6,803 bases of DNA, taken from contig UQQY01000124.1 of NCBI GenBank assembly GCA_900543295.1, forward strand, positions 1 through 6,803, read 5' to 3'. The position numbers and the translations under genes were made by a program. Below the pieces are notes generated by a model. The model saw only the letters and a program-made list of their open reading frames with translations, had not been told where the DNA came from and did not search any database. This DNA is from an uncultured Oscillospiraceae bacterium (GTDB taxonomy: Bacteria; Bacillota; Clostridia; Oscillospirales; Ruminococcaceae). The first letter of the stretch is position 1, and the number at the start of each line of letters is the position of its first letter. This document shows positions 5,756-6,803 of the stretch, in pieces.

Positions 5756-6803
5756 TTAAACCGATTCGGAAACAGGGAAACGAACTTGAAATGTGCTTCC
5801 CACATCCGGCGTACTTTCGACGGTAATTTCACCCCTGTGGAAACGAGCGATCTCCTGCGCCATAGACAGTCCAAGCCCCATGCCGGCGTTCGTCCGGGAA
5901 GAATCCGTCTGATAAAACCGCCGGAAAATCTTTTCCTGCTCCTCTTTGGCAATTCCAATTCCGTCGTCCCGCACGGTCAAAAGGATTTCTCCGTTTGCCT
6001 TTTGCAAATGAACCCATATGTGACCCTGTTCTTTTCCATAGCGGTATGCGTTGCTGATGAGATTCGTCAGCAAACGGGTCAGCAGCTCCTGATTTCCGCA
6101 GAACTCAATCATATCCTCCGCCTCATGCTGTAGGGTGATTTCCTTTTCCCGGATCAGGGCCATATCGGTGCATACGGATTCCACCAGCCCGGTAAAATTG
6201 AAGTTCTCTTTCCAATACCGGTCGGGACTGACCTCCAATCGGGTGAATTCCAGCATATCGCCGATCAGCCTGGACATTTTTCGGTTTTGGCGCTGAATCG
6301 TCCGGAGCGCGTCTTCGTATTCCTCCGGACTTCTCGGTTTTTCCAGGGATAATTCACATTGCGCCGCAATCACCGATACCGGAGTGCGCAGCTCGTGGGA
6401 AGCGTCTGAGGTAAACCGGTGCTCTGCCTCGAAAGACCGGTCCAATTTGTCAAACATATCGTTGAAGCTGTCGGCAAGCTGGTGCAGCTCGTCCTTTCCT
6501 GCACCAAGCTCGATCCGCTTCTTCAAATCATTATCTTTCCCGATCTGCCGTGCGGTGTCCGAGATTTTCTGTATCGGACGCAGCATGCGCCCGGCAATCA
6601 GGTAACCGCCGATCGAAGCTGCGATAACAAGGGCCGGCATCAGGATTAGGGACAGGCGCATAATGTCCGATATCTGCGCGGCGCCCTGTTCCTCCGAAAC
6701 GACGCCCCGCAGCCACAGACCTTCCAAGCCGTCAGCAGTTAGCTTCCGGTCAAAGAGATAATAAATCGTTTTGTCTATTGTTATCTGCTGTACTTGTGAA
6801 TCT
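5756..6803 (-). CDS. Sensor histidine kinase of a two-component system, N-terminus cut by window edge
   Basis: The frame is open to the window end, so 348 residues are visible and the true start lies outside; a TTG at 6727 is only an internal codon. Visible residues 1-48 are the end of an extracytoplasmic sensor region. A transmembrane helix (about 49-71) is followed by a HAMP linker (LRPIQKISDTARQIG), then HisKA with FTSDASHELRTPVSV, where His136 (codon 6395-6397) is the phospho-acceptor. The HATPase domain shows the N box LLTNLISNAYRYG, the G1 box DDGIGIA, the F box FRRFYQ, and the G2 box GMGLGLSMAQEIARFHRG. All catalytic boxes are intact. It is an EnvZ/OmpR-class membrane kinase whose response regulator is most likely encoded upstream, beyond 6803. 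The signal is unknown. The PepSY gene follows it in the same direction. Confidence 0.95.
   Translation of the reverse strand, partial: DSQVQQITIDKTIYYLFDRKLTADGLEGLWLRGVVSEEQGAAQISDIMRLSLILMPALVIAASIGGYLIAGRMLRPIQKISDTARQIGKDNDLKKRIELGAGKDELHQLADSFNDMFDKLDRSFEAEHRFTSDASHELRTPVSVIAAQCELSLEKPRSPEEYEDALRTIQRQNRKMSRLIGDMLEFTRLEVSPDRYWKENFNFTGLVESVCTDMALIREKEITLQHEAEDMIEFCGNQELLTRLLTNLISNAYRYGKEQGHIWVHLQKANGEILLTVRDDGIGIAKEEQEKIFRRFYQTDSSRTNAGMGLGLSMAQEIARFHRGEITVESTPDVGSTFQVRFPVSESV

Noticed and set aside
5743..5758. AAAAAATTTTTT run after the kinase stop as a terminator
   Set aside because: It has no GC-rich stem; the A/T palindrome alone is not a convincing terminator, so readthrough into the PepSY gene remains likely.
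6725..6727. TTG as the start of the histidine kinase
   Set aside because: The frame continues without a stop to the window edge, and a membrane kinase of this class needs a first transmembrane helix further upstream.

Overview
The window reads as a low-to-moderate GC Gram-positive genome, most likely a gut-type Clostridia/Firmicutes chromosome. The basis is strong GGAGG-type ribosome binding sites, consensus sigma-A promoter boxes, and gene types common in that group: a MarR regulator with a cysteine-rich N-terminus followed by a heterodimeric ABC exporter, and a histidine kinase followed by a multi-PepSY protein. The genus cannot be read from the sequence. All convincing genes lie on the minus strand, so transcription runs from high to low coordinates.

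Right part (about 4490-6803): a sensor histidine kinase, cut by the window edge at its N-terminus, is followed after 77 bp by a secreted or membrane-anchored protein with four tandem PepSY domains. A strong Rho-independent terminator (4491-4527) closes this unit. The kinase-PepSY gap holds a direct repeat (TCTAAC/TCTAAT, 11-bp register) over a poor -35 and a TATCAT -10. This suggests that the PepSY gene may also be driven by an OmpR-type response regulator, possibly the kinase's own partner, which would lie outside the window.

Middle part (about 3879-4490): about 0.6 kb without an intact gene. Next to the terminator is a decayed 5' end of an IS200-type (IS200/IS605 family) insertion sequence. 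It keeps an end hairpin, a long inverted repeat that would bury the tnpA ribosome binding site, and the first 19 codons of tnpA; the rest of the transposase is gone. Between this and marR is AT-rich sequence with only small unrecognised ORFs and a Crp/Fnr-like palindrome.

Left part (1-3960): a compact three-gene operon, marR - ABC half-transporter A - ABC half-transporter B, with 2 to 3 bp between genes. Its promoter is near-perfect (TTGACA-18-TATAAT) and is bracketed by two CAAGG-NN-CCTTG palindromes, the expected layout for autorepression by the MarR protein. Half-transporter A has a degenerate ATPase site (Asp in place of the catalytic Glu, Gln in place of the H-loop His). It therefore needs a partner with a good catalytic site, presumably half-transporter B, which is truncated by the window start before its signature, Walker B and H-loop. 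The unit looks like a MarR-controlled TM287/288-, BmrCD- or LmrCD-type export system; its substrate cannot be deduced.

I see no wholly new system. The points most worth following are the double-operator promoter, the metal-ligand-rich MarR protein, the asymmetric ABC pair, the IS200 relic with its RNA-control structures intact, and the possible response-regulator site in front of the four-PepSY gene.
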